Positions 24,748-33,587 of a stretch of DNA of 64,000 nucleotides are shown one piece after another; positions within the stretch are counted from its first letter, which is position 1; every line of letters starts with the position of its first letter. Origin of the DNA: Terrimonas pollutisoli. Its GTDB lineage: Bacteria > Bacteroidota > Bacteroidia > Chitinophagales > Chitinophagaceae. Location of the stretch: the NCBI RefSeq assembly GCF_029360765.1, contig NZ_JARKNA010000020.1, forward strand, positions 37,178 through 101,177, written 5' to 3'. The position numbers were made by a program, and so were the translations under genes. A model generated the notes under the pieces. The model did not search any database, was not told the origin of the DNA, and saw nothing but the letters and a program-made list of their open reading frames with translations.

Positions 24748-25986
24748 TCAATCTGTCAAAAATACAATTTTGTCCTGAATGATATGATATACTTTAATGG
24801 TGAGAGCATGAAACAGCATCTTCCCATTAGCATTCCTTTCTATATAATAACTGGCCTTATCCAATTCTTCAATGATCGCCTGCTGCTGTTCAATACCTGC
24901 GATTTTGTTCAGTCGTTGGGCAAAGTCCTGCTCCGAACCCGGTCTGACGGTTCCCGTCTGACCGCTATCAGATGTCATAACCCTTAACCGTATGGCCTGC
25001 TCAAGCAAATGATTGAAATAACGGAGAAACTGTTTTTGTTTTTCCCGGCCGAGTTTGCTGACCTCCTCTACCCACTTGGTTTGCGCAATGGGCCCTGTTT
25101 TCATGATGGCATTTAGCCATTCCCGCAAAAGGCTTTGCCAGTCCTCGTCCGAATGTTGCACCAATTGAAGAGCTTCCCGATAATTACCTTCACATACACT
25201 GGCTACCTGCCGGGCTGTTGCAGCTTCGGTTTTATTTCTTTCTATTAAAGCCTTTTCAATATCAGCGGTCTCAAGCGCCGGGATGCGAACCACCTGGCAA
25301 CGGCTGACAATAGTTGGCAGAATGAGCGACTCATTTTCCGCGACCAGTATAAATAAGGTATTGGGCGGCGGTTCTTCGATCAGTTTTAACAGTTTGTTGC
25401 CCTCATTACCCAGGTATTCCGGCAGCCACATCACCAATATTTTGTACTCGCTTTCAAAGCTTTTCAGGTTCAGCTTACGGATAATATCATTGCATTCTTG
25501 CGCCGTGATATTGCCCTGTTTATTTTCCGCACCAATAAACTGGAGCCAGTCATACACATTGCCATAAGGATAGTTTTTTATAAACTCCCGCCACTCGGTG
25601 ATATAATCAGTGCTGATCGGGGGGCTGCCAGCTTTTTTTGTAACAACCGGGTAAGAAAAATGAATGTCCGGGTGAATCAACTGCTGCGCCTTTACACAGG
25701 CAGGACAGGTGCCACAGGAGTCGGTAGCCGGCTGCCGGTTAGCTGTTGCCGGTGTTGGTTCTTCGCCAAAAAGTGATACTTCCTGTTCGGGTGTTAAGCC
25801 CCCTTTAGGGGGTTTGGGGGTACAAACAACGTATTGCGCAAATGATAAGGCCAACGACAGTCCGCCACTTCCTTCCTTGCTTATAAACAATAAAGCATGG
25901 CTGAGGCGGTTTTGCTGAACCAGCTCCACTAAATTATTCTTCACTTCCTGCTGACCTATGATATTGCTGAATGGCATGGACCGCAA
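24748..25986 (-). CDS. holB: DNA polymerase III delta-prime-type subunit (HolB)
   Basis: A 412-residue clamp-loader subunit. It begins MPFSNIIGQQEVKNNLVELVQQNRLSHALLF, the normal AAA+ start (MRS precedes it). The zinc-binding site has CGTCPAC, and a fourth Cys in YVVC lies about 35 residues earlier instead of the usual 10 or so. Later blocks EYKILVMWLPEYLGNEGNKLLKLIEEPPPNTLFILVAEN and TIVSRCQVVRIPAL are typical. The extra residues in the zinc region (PKPPKGGLTPEQ and TPATANRQPATD) come from a palindromic element (25794-25821) and a heptanucleotide array (25724-25758). A third repeat (24941-24963) sits in the C-terminal domain (SGQTGTVRPG). The gene remains open. ricT lies downstream, as in many bacteria. 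Confidence 0.9.
   Translation of the reverse strand: MRSMPFSNIIGQQEVKNNLVELVQQNRLSHALLFISKEGSGGLSLALSFAQYVVCTPKPPKGGLTPEQEVSLFGEEPTPATANRQPATDSCGTCPACVKAQQLIHPDIHFSYPVVTKKAGSPPISTDYITEWREFIKNYPYGNVYDWLQFIGAENKQGNITAQECNDIIRKLNLKSFESEYKILVMWLPEYLGNEGNKLLKLIEEPPPNTLFILVAENESLILPTIVSRCQVVRIPALETADIEKALIERNKTEAATARQVASVCEGNYREALQLVQHSDEDWQSLLREWLNAIMKTGPIAQTKWVEEVSKLGREKQKQFLRYFNHLLEQAIRLRVMTSDSGQTGTVRPGSEQDFAQRLNKIAGIEQQQAIIEELDKASYYIERNANGKMLFHALTIKVYHIIQDKIVFLTD
24941..24963. repeat. Hairpin/heptad repeat in the holB C-terminal domain
   Basis: GGTCTGACGG-TTC-CCGTCTGACC folds into a 10-bp stem with one mismatch. It can also be read as 7-base units with CGTCTGA-like sequences 14 bases apart. 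It encodes SGQTGTVRPG within HolB. Confidence 0.55.
25724..25758. repeat. Heptanucleotide array in the holB zinc-binding region
   Basis: Five 7-base units: GTAGCCG, GCTGCCG, GTTAGCT, GTTGCCG, GTGTTGG, 35 bases in total. It encodes TPATANRQPATD, which separates the first zinc-ligand cysteine from CGTCPAC. Confidence 0.7.
25794..25821 (-). repeat. Palindromic element inside holB
   Basis: On the coding strand: ACCCCCAAAC, core CCCCTAAAGGGG, then GCTTAA. It is read in frame as TPKPPKGGL, with the TAA out of frame. It is the same element type as at the radA 3' end, where the TAA of the core serves as the stop codon. Confidence 0.65.
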
Positions 25987-26312
25987 ATATATTGAAACAA
26001 AAAAGCTTCGTTGAGATGCAGTTTTTAAAACAAAAATGTCATTCTGAGTGAAAACATATTACCGTCTTCTCATTCAAACAGGATGATCCATTAAAACAAT
26101 ATTATCTCATTGTTAATCCTGCATTAAACCTGCTACACTCGTAGTTTTACTAGCTGTTGATTGGATTATTATATTTCTTTTTTACTTAGCTTGCTCACTA
26201 CCAATTATCCCATCCGGCAAAGACCAATTACATCATCCACTATTTTATTGCCTTGCATATTGATCAGCTGTTGCCAACAGCCAGGTTTTTATTTTTTATA
26301 AACAACACACTT
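25987..26312. other. 326-base divergent spacer between holB and the secreted nuclease gene
   Basis: AT-rich, with no gene. ATGTCATTCTGAGTGAAA (26036-26053) resembles the start of GTCATTCTGAG-type dispersed repeats seen in many bacterial genomes. It must hold the promoters of both flanking genes, but no good TAnnTTTG / TTTG pair could be picked out. Confidence 0.35.
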
Positions 26313-29300
26313 ATGAGAAAAATGTACTCAAAATTTTTTGCTTACTGTTTCGTATTGCTGCTCCTTGGCCATGCCTCCTTTTCGCAGGTTGTCATCAGCC
26401 AGGTATATGGTGGCGGAGGAAACAGCGGATCCACTTACAAGAACGATTTTATTGAAATTTTTAACCGAGGTACGAGTTCTGTTAGCTTAAACGGATGGTC
26501 AGTGCAATATGCTTCGGCAACGGGAACTTCATGGCAGAAAACAGATCTTACAAATGTTACATTAGCTCCGGGTCAATATTATTTGATCCAGGAAGCTGCA
26601 GGTACAGGAGGAACAGTTGATTTGCCGGCGCCAGATGCGATTGGTTCGATCCCTATGGCTGCAGGAGCAGGGAAAGTGGTTTTATTGAATACAAATAGTT
26701 TGATTGTATCCGGCACTTCGTGTCCATCCGATGCTACGGTAGTGGATAAAGTCGGTTTTGGATCTACTTCAAACTGTTTTGAAGGCAGCGGCCCCACTCC
26801 GGCTCCGTCCAATACAAATGCAGTTTTCAGAACAAATAATGGCTGCACTGATGGCAATGTTAATTCAACAGATTTTACAGCAGCGCCAGCTAATCCAAGA
26901 AATTCTGCCAGTGCATTAAATCCATGTTCAGGTCCCGTGTCCGTTTCAGTGGCTGCGGGAGTGAATGCTGCAGAGCCATCCTCTAATGGCACATTCATCG
27001 TAAATCTTTCCGGCCCTGCACCAGATGGAGGAGCAACGGTTACTTATACGTTGTCTGGCTCTGCGACTATCAATGATGATTATTCCGATCCGCAATCAGG
27101 AGCTATAACCATTGCAGCCGGAGATAATACCGGGACGATACAGCTAAATGTTATAGATGATAATGATATTGAAAGAACCGAGCAAATAGATATTACATTA
27201 ACCGGCGTTACCAGTCCGCTGATTATTGGATCAGCCAATGCGTCTATAAATATTGCCGACAACGATGTTCCCGTCAATCCTTATATATCGTTAGTAAATA
27301 CCTATTCGCAAGATTTTAATTCATTAGTGGCTTCGGGCAGCTCTTCTACTTTACCAACAGGATGGCTATTTACAGAATCAGGAACCAATGCCAATGGACT
27401 TTATATAGCAGGTACGGGTTCCGGAACAGGCGGCGACACTTATAGTTTTGGAACAACTGCCGATGACCGTGCATTTGGTACTTTACAATCGGGTAGCCTA
27501 ACGTCCACTGTTGGTGCACAAATTCAAAACAATGCCGGCTCTGTCATTACCAAACTAAAAATTACTTACACCGGTGAGCAATGGCGTTCAGGTGCAGCGT
27601 CCAGAACGGATGAACTATCATTTCAGTACAGCCTTGACGCAACAACGCTTTCGAATGGGACATGGACAGATGTTTCAATCCTGGATTTTATTACACCTAA
27701 TACAGCTGCTATTGGCGCAAAAGATGGAAATACAGCTGCATACAGAAAATCGTTGACCTATACTTTAAGAAATCTGTCGATACCTGCCGGTGCAATATTT
27801 TTAATCCGGTGGGTTGATGTAAATGCTTCCGGCGCCGATGATGGTTTGGCGGTTGATGATTTTACTATTGAAGCTAACCCCGTTGATATAATACCTCCTG
27901 TAATCACTGCTGTTTCTCCTGTTAACGGTGCGATAGATGTATCTGTCAATACCGCTGTAGTTGCGCAGTTTAATGAAGATATTCAAAAGGGATCAGGTAC
28001 CATCAGGGTGATGCGCCAGGCAGACAACAGTATTTTTCAAACGCTGGATATTAATTCACCTGACATAACAGCCACACCCAATAGCCTCAGTTTTACACTC
28101 AATAATCTCGAAGTGAATACAGGCTACTACATTCAAATGGATAATGGTGTAGTAACAGACCTTGACGGAAATGGTTTTGCAGGCATCAGCAATAACAGTG
28201 ACTGGACATTTACAACGGGCATTAATGTTTATGTAGCTAATTTTCAGAATTGCACCGCTGGCATCAGTGATGGCTTCTCCCAATTCAGCACAACGGGTGA
28301 TATCACCTGGGCCTGCACCACATTTGGCAGGGATCCATCAGCTCCATCCGGTACAGTACCATTCCCCAGCGGCGTACAGATCAATGGTTTTGCAAACGGT
28401 ACAAATGTTCCTAATCATGACTGGCTTATTTCACCATCATTTGACCTGACTGCCACAACTTATCCATTACTTTCATTCTGGAGTCGTACAGCATTTAATG
28501 GTCAGCCCTTGCAACTAAAAGTTTCTACTGATTATGTAAGTGGTGATCCTGCTTTGGCAACGTGGACGGACATCAATGGTAAGTTTCCAGCACAGGCTTC
28601 TAATAGCTGGACCTTCTCATCCAACATTAACTTGTCATCATTCAAACAGCCGAATGTTCACTTTGCCTTTGTTTATTTCTCGGATGATGATGAAGGAGCA
28701 CGATGGACCGTCGACGATATGGCACTCGGCAATTCGCCCACACCGCCACCGCCAAGCCTTACGGTAGCAACGACAGATATTCAGTTTGCCTACACCACAA
28801 GCGGTTCAAGTTCTGCTAAAACATTCTCCTTTATAGGAAATGATCTTACCGGAGATATAACAATAAATGCTACGGGTGCATTTGCGGTATCAAAAGATGG
28901 TGGCAGTTATAGTTCCTCGTTAACCTATACCGCAGAAGAGGCAAATAATATTTCCAAAACAGTGTATGTACAGTTTGCACCAACGCAAAACAACCAGGAT
29001 TTTGCAGGCACTATTACCATTGCAACACAGCCCGGCCTTTCAACAATCGTAAACCTGAAAGGTACCAGTATTGATCCTGCAACTACGCTGGAAGTAGTTA
29101 ACTGGAACATAGAATGGTTTGGCAGTACAGCAAATGGTCCAACCAATGAAGCGCAGCAGCAGGCAAACGTTCAGGAAATTCTACAGAATATCGGCGCCGA
29201 CGTATATGGCCTGGTAGAAGTGGTTGATGAATCGAAGCTGGCAAATCTTGTCAGTCAAATGCCGGGCTATTCGTATGTAATAGGTAATTATGGTTCGCAT

Positions 29301-30920
29301 ACAAATCCTTTCGAAACTGATCCTGGCCCATTGAGTGAAGCACAAAAACTGGCCTTCATTTATAAGATCTCGGTATTCAGTAATGTTACGACAACTGCAT
29401 TGCTGACAGCCGGAGTTAATACAGCAGAGGATCTGAATAATCCCAATTATAACTACTGGGCAAGCGGACGCTATCCTTTCATGATGAGTGCTGATGTGAC
29501 CTTGAACTGTGTAACAAAGAATGTAAAATTCATCCTCGTTCATGCCAAAGCCAATACTTCACCCACGGCTACTTCATATGACAGAAGAAAAAAAGGAGCA
29601 GATGCGTTGTATACGCTGCTAAAGGATAATTATGCTGATGATAACATTGTTATTCTTGGCGATTTTAATGACGATTTGGATCAGTCGATCACGGCTGGAT
29701 TTACTACCACTTCCTGGAGTTCATTTACAACGGATGCTGCCAATTTCACCGCACTCACTTTGCCACTTAGTGAAGCTGGTAAGAAATCAACGGTGAGTTA
29801 TAATGATATGATCGATCATGTGGTCGTTTCCAATGAAGTGCAACCCGACTACCTGTCTGCAAGTGCTAATGTGCTGAGTGACGTAGCAAGCCTGGTGAGC
29901 AACTACGGTTCCAGCACTTCTGACCACTATCCGGTATTTACCCGTTACCGGTTTAGTAATACAACAGCTCCTTCAATAACATCATGCACAGCCCAATCAA
30001 CGTTCTGTGCAAGCAATAACAACACTTATACTATTCCTGCTTTTGTTGCTTCAGATGATTGCGGCGATGTGGTAACCTATAGCTTTGTTATTACCGGTGC
30101 GACGGAAAGAACCGGTTTATCAAATGATGCGAGTGGCCTATTTAACATTGGCACAAGTACTATCAAGTGGACAGCGACTGATAGTTGGGGCAATTCTGTT
30201 GCCTGCGAAACAGCGGTTGTTGTGAACGGAAACCCTGCTGTAAGTATCCCTGATGCATATGCATTGTCATCGGGCACTCTTCCGAATACTGTTTATATTG
30301 GTTATGCCCCTGCATCATCGATTACATTGACAGCGCAGGCCTCGGGGGGCAGTCCTGGATATTCTTATAGTTGGTCAAGTGGTTCGACAACTGCATCAGC
30401 GACGGTTAGCCCCACAATTGCTACGATTTACTCTGTAACGGTTACTGATGGTAATGGATGTACTGCAAATGCCTACAAAGCCATTTCTGTAATTGACATT
30501 ACAGCAAGAGGTACCAAGAAAAATCCAAAAGTTTTCATTTGCCATAATAACAGCATGACACTTGAAGTAGGAACAGCAGAAGTGCCTACGCACCTTTCAC
30601 ATGGTGATATGTTGGGTGGCTGTAACAGTACACAGATAATTTCAAATAGGAGTATTACCCAGCCAATAGTTGCGAGCACCAATTTAGCATTACAGGTGTT
30701 ACCCAATCCTTCAACCAGTTATTTTACACTGAACATCCCTGTTTTGTCAGAGCGAATGAGTTTGAAAGTAATGGATATCCTGGGCAGAGTGATTGAGCAA
30801 AAGCAAAATCTGCAGGGAGGGGGTGTTGTGACATTTGGTGAAAAGTATAAAGCAGGATTATACCTGGTAGAATTAACCGGGGGTAAAGAAAGGAAGATTA
30901 TAAAATTGGTGAAGCACTAG
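26313..30920 (+). CDS. Secreted multidomain LTD/EEP nuclease-like protein with type IX secretion signal
   Basis: From the ATG at 26313 the product has 1535 residues with a signal peptide (about 1-21, ending ASFSQ). Domains in order: lamin-tail domain (about 21-130, VVISQVYGGGGNSGSTYKND), Calx-beta-type repeat (about 209-320), a jelly-roll region, an SbsA/Big_5-like Ig domain (about 525-640), a second jelly-roll of the choice-of-anchor type, and an endonuclease/exonuclease/phosphatase domain (about 926-1220) with NWNIEWFG, GLVEVVD, GDFNDDLD and STSDHYPVF carrying the catalytic Asn, Glu, Asp and His. The last 80 residues (LQVLPNPSTSYFTLNI...) are a T9SS type A sorting domain. LTD plus EEP matches ExeM/NucH-like extracellular DNases. 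A strong terminator follows. Confidence 0.88.
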   Translation: MRKMYSKFFAYCFVLLLLGHASFSQVVISQVYGGGGNSGSTYKNDFIEIFNRGTSSVSLNGWSVQYASATGTSWQKTDLTNVTLAPGQYYLIQEAAGTGGTVDLPAPDAIGSIPMAAGAGKVVLLNTNSLIVSGTSCPSDATVVDKVGFGSTSNCFEGSGPTPAPSNTNAVFRTNNGCTDGNVNSTDFTAAPANPRNSASALNPCSGPVSVSVAAGVNAAEPSSNGTFIVNLSGPAPDGGATVTYTLSGSATINDDYSDPQSGAITIAAGDNTGTIQLNVIDDNDIERTEQIDITLTGVTSPLIIGSANASINIADNDVPVNPYISLVNTYSQDFNSLVASGSSSTLPTGWLFTESGTNANGLYIAGTGSGTGGDTYSFGTTADDRAFGTLQSGSLTSTVGAQIQNNAGSVITKLKITYTGEQWRSGAASRTDELSFQYSLDATTLSNGTWTDVSILDFITPNTAAIGAKDGNTAAYRKSLTYTLRNLSIPAGAIFLIRWVDVNASGADDGLAVDDFTIEANPVDIIPPVITAVSPVNGAIDVSVNTAVVAQFNEDIQKGSGTIRVMRQADNSIFQTLDINSPDITATPNSLSFTLNNLEVNTGYYIQMDNGVVTDLDGNGFAGISNNSDWTFTTGINVYVANFQNCTAGISDGFSQFSTTGDITWACTTFGRDPSAPSGTVPFPSGVQINGFANGTNVPNHDWLISPSFDLTATTYPLLSFWSRTAFNGQPLQLKVSTDYVSGDPALATWTDINGKFPAQASNSWTFSSNINLSSFKQPNVHFAFVYFSDDDEGARWTVDDMALGNSPTPPPPSLTVATTDIQFAYTTSGSSSAKTFSFIGNDLTGDITINATGAFAVSKDGGSYSSSLTYTAEEANNISKTVYVQFAPTQNNQDFAGTITIATQPGLSTIVNLKGTSIDPATTLEVVNWNIEWFGSTANGPTNEAQQQANVQEILQNIGADVYGLVEVVDESKLANLVSQMPGYSYVIGNYGSHTNPFETDPGPLSEAQKLAFIYKISVFSNVTTTALLTAGVNTAEDLNNPNYNYWASGRYPFMMSADVTLNCVTKNVKFILVHAKANTSPTATSYDRRKKGADALYTLLKDNYADDNIVILGDFNDDLDQSITAGFTTTSWSSFTTDAANFTALTLPLSEAGKKSTVSYNDMIDHVVVSNEVQPDYLSASANVLSDVASLVSNYGSSTSDHYPVFTRYRFSNTTAPSITSCTAQSTFCASNNNTYTIPAFVASDDCGDVVTYSFVITGATERTGLSNDASGLFNIGTSTIKWTATDSWGNSVACETAVVVNGNPAVSIPDAYALSSGTLPNTVYIGYAPASSITLTAQASGGSPGYSYSWSSGSTTASATVSPTIATIYSVTVTDGNGCTANAYKAISVIDITARGTKKNPKVFICHNNSMTLEVGTAEVPTHLSHGDMLGGCNSTQIISNRSITQPIVASTNLALQVLPNPSTSYFTLNIPVLSERMSLKVMDILGRVIEQKQNLQGGGVVTFGEKYKAGLYLVELTGGKERKIIKLVKH

Positions 30921-30942
30921 CAGAGTTTTCAGGCGTATTCGA

Positions 30943-30975
30943 AGGGCTGGCTCGTTTTGAGTCAGCCCTTTTTTC
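30943..30975 (+). terminator. Rho-independent terminator of the secreted nuclease gene
   Basis: AGGGCTG-g-CTC-GTTTT-GAG-t-CAGCCCT followed by a T-run, beginning 22 bases after the stop codon. It also covers the last codons of the broken toxin gene on the other strand. Confidence 0.85.
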
Positions 30976-31275
30976 TTCCTATGGCAGGATTATTCTTCAA
31001 CAGTCTTGATTGGTGATGAACTGTAATAATAGTCACTGTTTCATCCGGTAAAAGCTCATAAATAATACGGTAGCGATTTACTAGTATTTCCTAAGCTTTG
31101 AGTTGTTTACTTCGGGAACAGGCTTACCGAAACCAGGATATTTTATCAGAATTTCAGCCTTTTCAAAAAAGAGGTGAACAATATTTTAAGCGGCCAGCAC
31201 TGAGTCTTTTGAGATATTCTTTGCAATCAGGTCAATATCTTTTAACGCAGAAGGAGCCCATATTAACTGAGCCAT
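30962..31275 (-). pseudogene. ParE/RelE-type toxin, inactivated
   Basis: Starting at the ATG whose complement is 31273-31275, the frame reads MAQLIWAPSALKDIDLIAKNISKDSVLAA and meets a TAA. The same frame then continues NIVHLFFEKAEILIKYPGFGKPVPE to a second stop. After a one-base shift it reads LVNRYRIIYELLPDETVTIITVHHQSRLL, the RelE/ParE core ending in the YRIIYEL and VHHQSR motifs. One nonsense change and one missing A in the A-run near 31090 are enough to explain it. The start overlaps the 3' end of the antitoxin-like gene by 13 bases, the usual antitoxin-first order. So it is a recently dead TA toxin, though the indel could be a sequencing error. Confidence 0.7.
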
Positions 31276-31445
31276 TTTTTTAGTTTTTTCTTTGCTTGCG
31301 CTGTTGTTAGTCCCTTGCCTTGCTGTATTTCAGCTTTGCCTTGGTTAATTTTTTGTAAAACGATCAACCTTTCTATCGCTTCGTCAACCGGAAATTCATC
31401 AGGCAGATCTTTCAGGCTTTTTAAAACTTCTTTTTTAGAAAGCAT
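31263..31445 (-). CDS. Antitoxin-like small protein upstream of the dead ParE/RelE gene
   Basis: A 60-residue protein from the ATG complementary to 31443-31445 (MLSKKEVLKSLKDLPDEFPVDEAIERLIVLQKINQGKAE...). Two upstream in-frame starts would add up to 11 residues (MFLFNFKKMRK). The DEFPVDEAIERLIVLQKINQG segment and the basic C-terminus (AKKKLKKWLS) are typical of short Bacteroidota antitoxins paired with ParE/RelE toxins. The last 13 bases overlap the toxin start. It is intact even though its partner is broken, which is the common outcome of TA decay. Confidence 0.65.
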   Translation of the reverse strand: MLSKKEVLKSLKDLPDEFPVDEAIERLIVLQKINQGKAEIQQGKGLTTAQAKKKLKKWLS

Positions 31446-31506
31446 TTTTCTCATTTTCTTAAAGTTAAACAGAAACAAGCAGGCAATATAGGTACGTGTA
31501 AAAAGA

Positions 31507-32025
31507 TCAGTTCAGGTACTTCAAAATTTCATCGCTCATCGGTAATGTTTTTGGTGCAAACGTTGCAATCAGATTTCCTTTCTCATCCACAAGGAATTTT
31601 CCAAAATTCCACTTCACAGGGTCAGCCAGACCTTTTTTTGCAGCTTCTTCTTCCAGGAATTTATAAATCGGTGCCATATCATCACCTTTCACAGATATTT
31701 TATCAGCCATAGGGAAAGTAACCCCATAATTCTTTTTGCAGAATTCGGCTATCTCTTCTTTGCTACCCGGTTCCTGTCCATTAAAGTTATTGGCCGGAAA
31801 ACCAATGATGACTAATTTGTCTTTGTACTTATCGTATAACTGCTGCAGGCCTTCATACTGTGGAGTTAAACCACACTTTGAAGCGGTATTTACAATCATG
31901 ATCTTTTTGCCTTTGAATTTGGCAAAATCAATTTCATTGCCATCCAATCCCGCTACTTTAAAGTCATAGATTGATGTACCGGTTAATGTTACAGCCAATA
32001 ATAGAGAAATAATAAACGTTTTCAT
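31507..32025 (-). CDS. Glutathione peroxidase-family thiol peroxidase, exported
   Basis: A 172-residue protein with a short N-terminal signal-like segment (MKTFIISLLLAVTLTGTS) and the GPx fold. The peroxidatic cysteine lies in NTASKCGLTPQYEGLQQLY; the FPANNFNGQEPG box and WNFGKFLVDEKG supply the catalytic Gln and Trp/Asn. It is a Cys-type, not selenocysteine, enzyme. A second cysteine in EEIAEFCKKNYGVTFP fits the resolving Cys of thioredoxin-dependent GPx enzymes. It likely reduces peroxides in the periplasm. The neighbours suggest no operon: the upstream gene is the antitoxin and 100 bases downstream a lipoprotein gene ends. Confidence 0.88.
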   Translation of the reverse strand: MKTFIISLLLAVTLTGTSIYDFKVAGLDGNEIDFAKFKGKKIMIVNTASKCGLTPQYEGLQQLYDKYKDKLVIIGFPANNFNGQEPGSKEEIAEFCKKNYGVTFPMADKISVKGDDMAPIYKFLEEEAAKKGLADPVKWNFGKFLVDEKGNLIATFAPKTLPMSDEILKYLN

Positions 32026-32125
32026 ATCATTAAATTAATTGTAGAAAAATGAAGCATAAAGGTAGGCTGAAATCTCACGCCTATTTCCTTTTTAATCCTT
32101 AAAATCCTATAAATCCCAGTTCAGA

Positions 32126-33520
32126 CTATTGCTTCTCAAAACAGCCAAGGTCGGGTTGACCTGATGGCCTGGGCTTACCATCCAGGTCAATGTTGGCGGA
32201 AGTATTGGTTCCTGCATTAATGGCTGGTGATGCCAGTTGTAACCTGAAGTCGTAATAGTTTTTTGAAATATTGATGCTGTCAAACAGCGGTGGGTTATTA
32301 CTGATAATATTTTGGCTGATAATATTTTGGGGTGGGGTCTTGACACGCCAAAGATTATAGTCAAAGTTTACTATGTCACTGGCAGCTTTTGTTACCACCA
32401 CTTCATTCTCCACCAGTGCATTATTTTCTGAGCCATCGTCGCCCCAGAAAATGCAATTTCTAAACAGTGCATTTAGCGGAGCTGTTGCAGTACCATCTGT
32501 ATTGCTGATATTCAGCACCGGGTCTTTATGTTGAATAAAAAGGTTGGAATAACTTACTATGGTGCAATGATTGAATTCATAGTTTCCACCTTTTCCTATA
32601 GCGATATTCTTTCCGCAATTACTCACCAGGCAGTTTGTTGCACTGATACTTGAATTCAGGGCAATAATGCCTGCATCATAGGCATTATCGATTACACATT
32701 CATTTAAGGTGAGTTTTGGATTGGTATTAGGGGCAAGATCCTGCAGGGCAATCGCCTGGTAAGCGTTTTTGATAACGGCATAATTCAGAACATTGTCCTT
32801 GCTGCTTGTTCTGAAAAAAATGCCTGGCCATGCAGCAGGAAAATCTTTATAAGGCTCATCTAACCTGTCGCCATGGAAGTATACACGGTCAATCGTATCT
32901 TTTCCACCATTTACTTTCAAACTGCCATCAATAATAATAGGGGCATCGGCGTGTACATAAATGCGACAACCTTTAGCCACCGTTAAAGTTTGTCCTGCAT
33001 CCACATATAGATAACCTTGTATGACATAAGGCAGGTCATTGACCCATGTTTCGTTGGAAATAACTTCTTTGTTTCGAAGAAAGTGTGCATTTTGCCCCCA
33101 GGCTTCCAATTGCACCAATTTATTTTTCCCGTTATAGCTTACCTGTATACTATCACGAATGATAAACGGGAGATTGCCGGCATTGGGATCTACATTCACC
33201 TGGACAAAAACATAGATGCTGTCATTGGCTTCAATTTCTATGTTAAAAGCTTCTGTTGTCGGGAGTCCGTCTACATTCATCTTATAGTTTGAGGCAGCGC
33301 CACCCATCAGTTTTACAGAAGAAAGTCTTAACCTTTGATCGTTATCATTGATAATTTTAAACGACTGCGTAACAGAACCCACCGATGTAAAAACGGTGTC
33401 ATAGTGAAGTGTGTCGACGGTAATTGCCACGCTGGCATCAGGTGAAGTAATAAATGAATCTTTCCTGCAGGAATGTAAAAGAAGAACAAAGGCTAGCGTA
33501 ATCAGTAAGGCAATTCTCAT
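32126..33520 (-). CDS. Parallel beta-helix lipoprotein with choice-of-anchor Q-like C-terminus
   Basis: A 464-residue lipoprotein: the signal peptide ends LLLHSC (lipid Cys18). A beta-sandwich of about 120 residues (VTQSFKIINDNDQRLRLSSVKLMGG...) is followed by a right-handed parallel beta-helix (about 165-420; GSLKVNGGKDTIDRVYFHGDR, NAYDAGIIALNSSISATNCLVSNCG). It closes with SPAINAGTN..DLDGKPRPSGQPDLGCFE, the ending common in secreted Bacteroidota beta-helix proteins. No catalytic residue of a polysaccharide lyase can be named, so a binding or structural role at the cell surface is as likely as an enzymatic one. Confidence 0.75.
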   Translation of the reverse strand: MRIALLITLAFVLLLHSCRKDSFITSPDASVAITVDTLHYDTVFTSVGSVTQSFKIINDNDQRLRLSSVKLMGGAASNYKMNVDGLPTTEAFNIEIEANDSIYVFVQVNVDPNAGNLPFIIRDSIQVSYNGKNKLVQLEAWGQNAHFLRNKEVISNETWVNDLPYVIQGYLYVDAGQTLTVAKGCRIYVHADAPIIIDGSLKVNGGKDTIDRVYFHGDRLDEPYKDFPAAWPGIFFRTSSKDNVLNYAVIKNAYQAIALQDLAPNTNPKLTLNECVIDNAYDAGIIALNSSISATNCLVSNCGKNIAIGKGGNYEFNHCTIVSYSNLFIQHKDPVLNISNTDGTATAPLNALFRNCIFWGDDGSENNALVENEVVVTKAASDIVNFDYNLWRVKTPPQNIISQNIISNNPPLFDSINISKNYYDFRLQLASPAINAGTNTSANIDLDGKPRPSGQPDLGCFEKQ

Positions 33521-33587
33521 CAGTTAATTTTAAATAGGATTCAGTAGCGTCAAAAATAAACAGAACCTTTTGAATTTATACCATTTA

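Noticed and set aside
31098..31283. A 61-codon plus-strand frame
   Set aside because: It lies antisense to the broken ParE/RelE gene, whose fragments are recognisable on the minus strand.
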